Assembly: GCA_015488785.1 (NCBI GenBank) | Contig: WFNC01000201.1 | Location: 1 to 7,194, forward strand | Reading direction: 5' to 3' | DNA: 7,194 nt | DNA from: Flavobacteriales bacterium | GTDB lineage: Bacteria > Bacteroidota > Bacteroidia > Flavobacteriales_D > Parvicellaceae | In this document: positions 5,709-7,194 of the stretch, in pieces | Position numbering within the stretch: position 1 is the first letter of the stretch | How the letters are laid out: every line of letters starts with the position of its first letter | Translations under genes and position numbers: made by a program | The notes under the pieces: model-generated | Seen by the model: only the letters and a program-made list of their open reading frames with translations | Databases searched by the model: none | Told to the model about the DNA's origin: nothing

Positions 5709-7194
5709 ATGACTTATAGTATAAATACACTAATAATATTATTAATTATTAGTTTTGGAAATTCAGCATACAGCGCACAGCAAGGTTGCGATTTAACAGC
5801 TATTAGAGCTGCTTTTACAAGTTCGGGTTGTACCGAGCTAAGTTCTTGTCAAACCTCTTGTAGTATGTATTTTTATAATCCTTTATCTTTATCAGGTTCC
5901 GCAGCTCAGCAGTTTAGCGAGAATTTAGGAGCGAATTTAGTTTCGATTCAAAACGCAACTGAAAATAGTTGTATTGGATCTTCTTTAGCATCAAATGGGT
6001 TTGGAGGTATAATATGGATCGGTCTGAGTGATGAATTATCGGAGGGTAATTTTGTTTGGTATGATGGAGCCCCCAGTTTATTTTCTAATTGGGCATCTGG
6101 TGAACCTAATAATAATGGAGGAGGAGAGGATTGTACTCAAATCTTTCCGGATGGTTCATGGAATGATTTACCTTGTAGTGGTTTAAATTCGGCTTCAGTT
6201 ATTGAAGTTAGTTTATGTCCACAAATTACAGCCAGTAATGATACTACAATTTGTAGGGGAACAGCTGCTACGATTTCATCTTCAAATACGGAATTTGGTT
6301 CTCAACCGTTTGTTTACACTTGGGACAATGGAATGACAGGTCAATCAATAAGTGTTTCTCCTACAACTACAACGACTTATACGGTAACTTCTACAGATAG
6401 ATATGGTTGTTTTGTGACTGATGCAGTGGTTGTAACAGTAATAGATGCAGTTACCTCTAGCTTTACAAGTTCTTCTTTTTGTATGAATGATTCAGTATTA
6501 TTTACCGATAATTCAGTTGCAACTTCTCCTGATGTAGTTGTGGGTTTTGGTTGGGATTTTGGAGATGGAGTACAATCTACCTTAGGAAACCAAATCTATC
6601 ATAATTATTCTACAGCTGGTAGTTATATTGTTTCTCATGGAGTTACAACTGCTGCTGGATGTGTAGATTTAACTGTTAATAATATAACCGTTTATCCAAA
6701 TCCTTCTGCTCAATTTTCTGTACCAAGTACATGCGCAAATGTTCCTGTTAGTTTTTCTGAAGCTTCAACATCAAGTGGAACATTAACCAATTGGGAATGG
6801 AACTATGGAGATGGAGTAGGAACAAGCACCAATCAAGATGATGATTATACTTTTCTAATGGGGGGAGCTTTTGATGTAGAATTAATTGCAACAGATGATC
6901 ATGGATGTAAAGACACGTTGGAGCAAAGTATTACGATCTATAATCAACCACAAGCTCAATTTACAAGCGCAAGTGCAGGATGTTTATACGATACTGTTTA
7001 TTTTACTGATGGTTCTATTATTGGTACGCCTGACAATATTACAAGTTGGAGTTGGGATGTAGAAAATGATGAAGTGATTGATTATACAACTCAAGATTCA
7101 AAACATTTATATACTTCTGCAGGTGATTTTGATGTGACATTAAATGTTGTTTCTAATAACGGTTGCCAACATAGTTTAACTCAAACGGTAACTG
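5709..7194 (+). CDS. Large secreted protein with C-type lectin domain and tandem PKD domains (3' end outside window)
   Basis: The reading frame is open from the ATG at 5709 to the window edge (495 codons plus one base), so this is the N-terminal part of a larger protein. It starts with a signal peptide (hydrophobic core about residues 7-19, cleavage likely near AYSA at 20-23). Residues about 52-168 form a C-type lectin-like domain: WIGL (103-106), EPN (132-134), ED-C (140-142) and WND (151-153). E132, N134, E140, N152 and D153 fill the Ca2+/sugar site. Then come an Ig/PKD-like domain (about 172-246) and three PKD domains (about 250-330, 333-411, 414-495+), with WDFGDG at 282-287, WNYGDG at 364-369 and an acidic variant (WDVENDEVID) at 449-458. 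Bacteroidota proteins of this build usually end in a T9SS or gliding-motility-associated C-terminal domain, expected beyond 7194 but not seen. A surface adhesin or sugar-binding role is inferred; a later catalytic domain cannot be excluded. Confidence 0.87.
   Translation, partial: MTYSINTLIILLIISFGNSAYSAQQGCDLTAIRAAFTSSGCTELSSCQTSCSMYFYNPLSLSGSAAQQFSENLGANLVSIQNATENSCIGSSLASNGFGGIIWIGLSDELSEGNFVWYDGAPSLFSNWASGEPNNNGGGEDCTQIFPDGSWNDLPCSGLNSASVIEVSLCPQITASNDTTICRGTAATISSSNTEFGSQPFVYTWDNGMTGQSISVSPTTTTTYTVTSTDRYGCFVTDAVVVTVIDAVTSSFTSSSFCMNDSVLFTDNSVATSPDVVVGFGWDFGDGVQSTLGNQIYHNYSTAGSYIVSHGVTTAAGCVDLTVNNITVYPNPSAQFSVPSTCANVPVSFSEASTSSGTLTNWEWNYGDGVGTSTNQDDDYTFLMGGAFDVELIATDDHGCKDTLEQSITIYNQPQAQFTSASAGCLYDTVYFTDGSIIGTPDNITSWSWDVENDEVIDYTTQDSKHLYTSAGDFDVTLNVVSNNGCQHSLTQTVT

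Noticed and set aside
1..7194. A defence, CRISPR, toxin-antitoxin or phage module.
   Set aside because: No repeat-spacer pattern, cas genes, toxin-antitoxin pair, integrase or phage structural gene is seen; the Rpn nuclease alone does not make a defence system.

Overview
The window looks like chromosomal DNA from a member of the Bacteroidota, most likely class Flavobacteriia. Three things point there. The DNA is AT-rich, and start codons are preceded by A-rich stretches rather than Shine-Dalgarno sites. There are matches to the Bacteroidota promoter pattern (TTTG, about 19 bases, TAnnTTTG). One secreted protein ends in a type IX secretion (T9SS) sorting domain (YPNPF ... GGIYFVTL ... KIKVIKVN). 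All six supported genes lie on the plus strand; the last is cut by the window end.

Layout. 1-300 has no protein gene. It holds hairpins and a possible minus-strand non-coding element ending in a terminator-like hairpin. 324-1175 encodes a PD-(D/E)XK nuclease of the Rpn / 'PDDEXK_2 transposase' family, with a promoter -7 box directly ahead of it. 1337-2644 encodes a membrane-anchored serine hydrolase of the beta-lactamase / NylB type. A clear promoter at 2724-2754 drives 2798-4048, a PLP-dependent alpha-oxoamine synthase (serine palmitoyltransferase, AONS, KBL or cysteate acyltransferase type). A rho-independent terminator at 4124-4163 closes that unit. 4238-4711 encodes a small GtrA-family membrane protein. 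4922-5656 encodes a secreted discoidin-like (F5/8 type C) protein with a T9SS tail. 5709 to beyond 7194 is the start of a large secreted protein: signal peptide, C-type lectin domain, one Ig/PKD-like domain, then at least three PKD domains.

How they fit together. The centre of the window is envelope-related: an enzyme that probably makes a long-chain amino-ketone lipid precursor, and a GtrA-type membrane protein often linked to lipid-carried sugars. The right end carries two consecutive genes for secreted proteins with carbohydrate- or surface-binding folds, plausibly adhesins. No operon tying all genes together is visible, and I see no CRISPR array, tRNA, rRNA, insertion sequence or recognisable defence island. 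The strongest single observation is that the bacterial C-type lectin domain keeps, at the same spacing, the five side-chain Ca2+/sugar ligands of animal mannose-binding protein.
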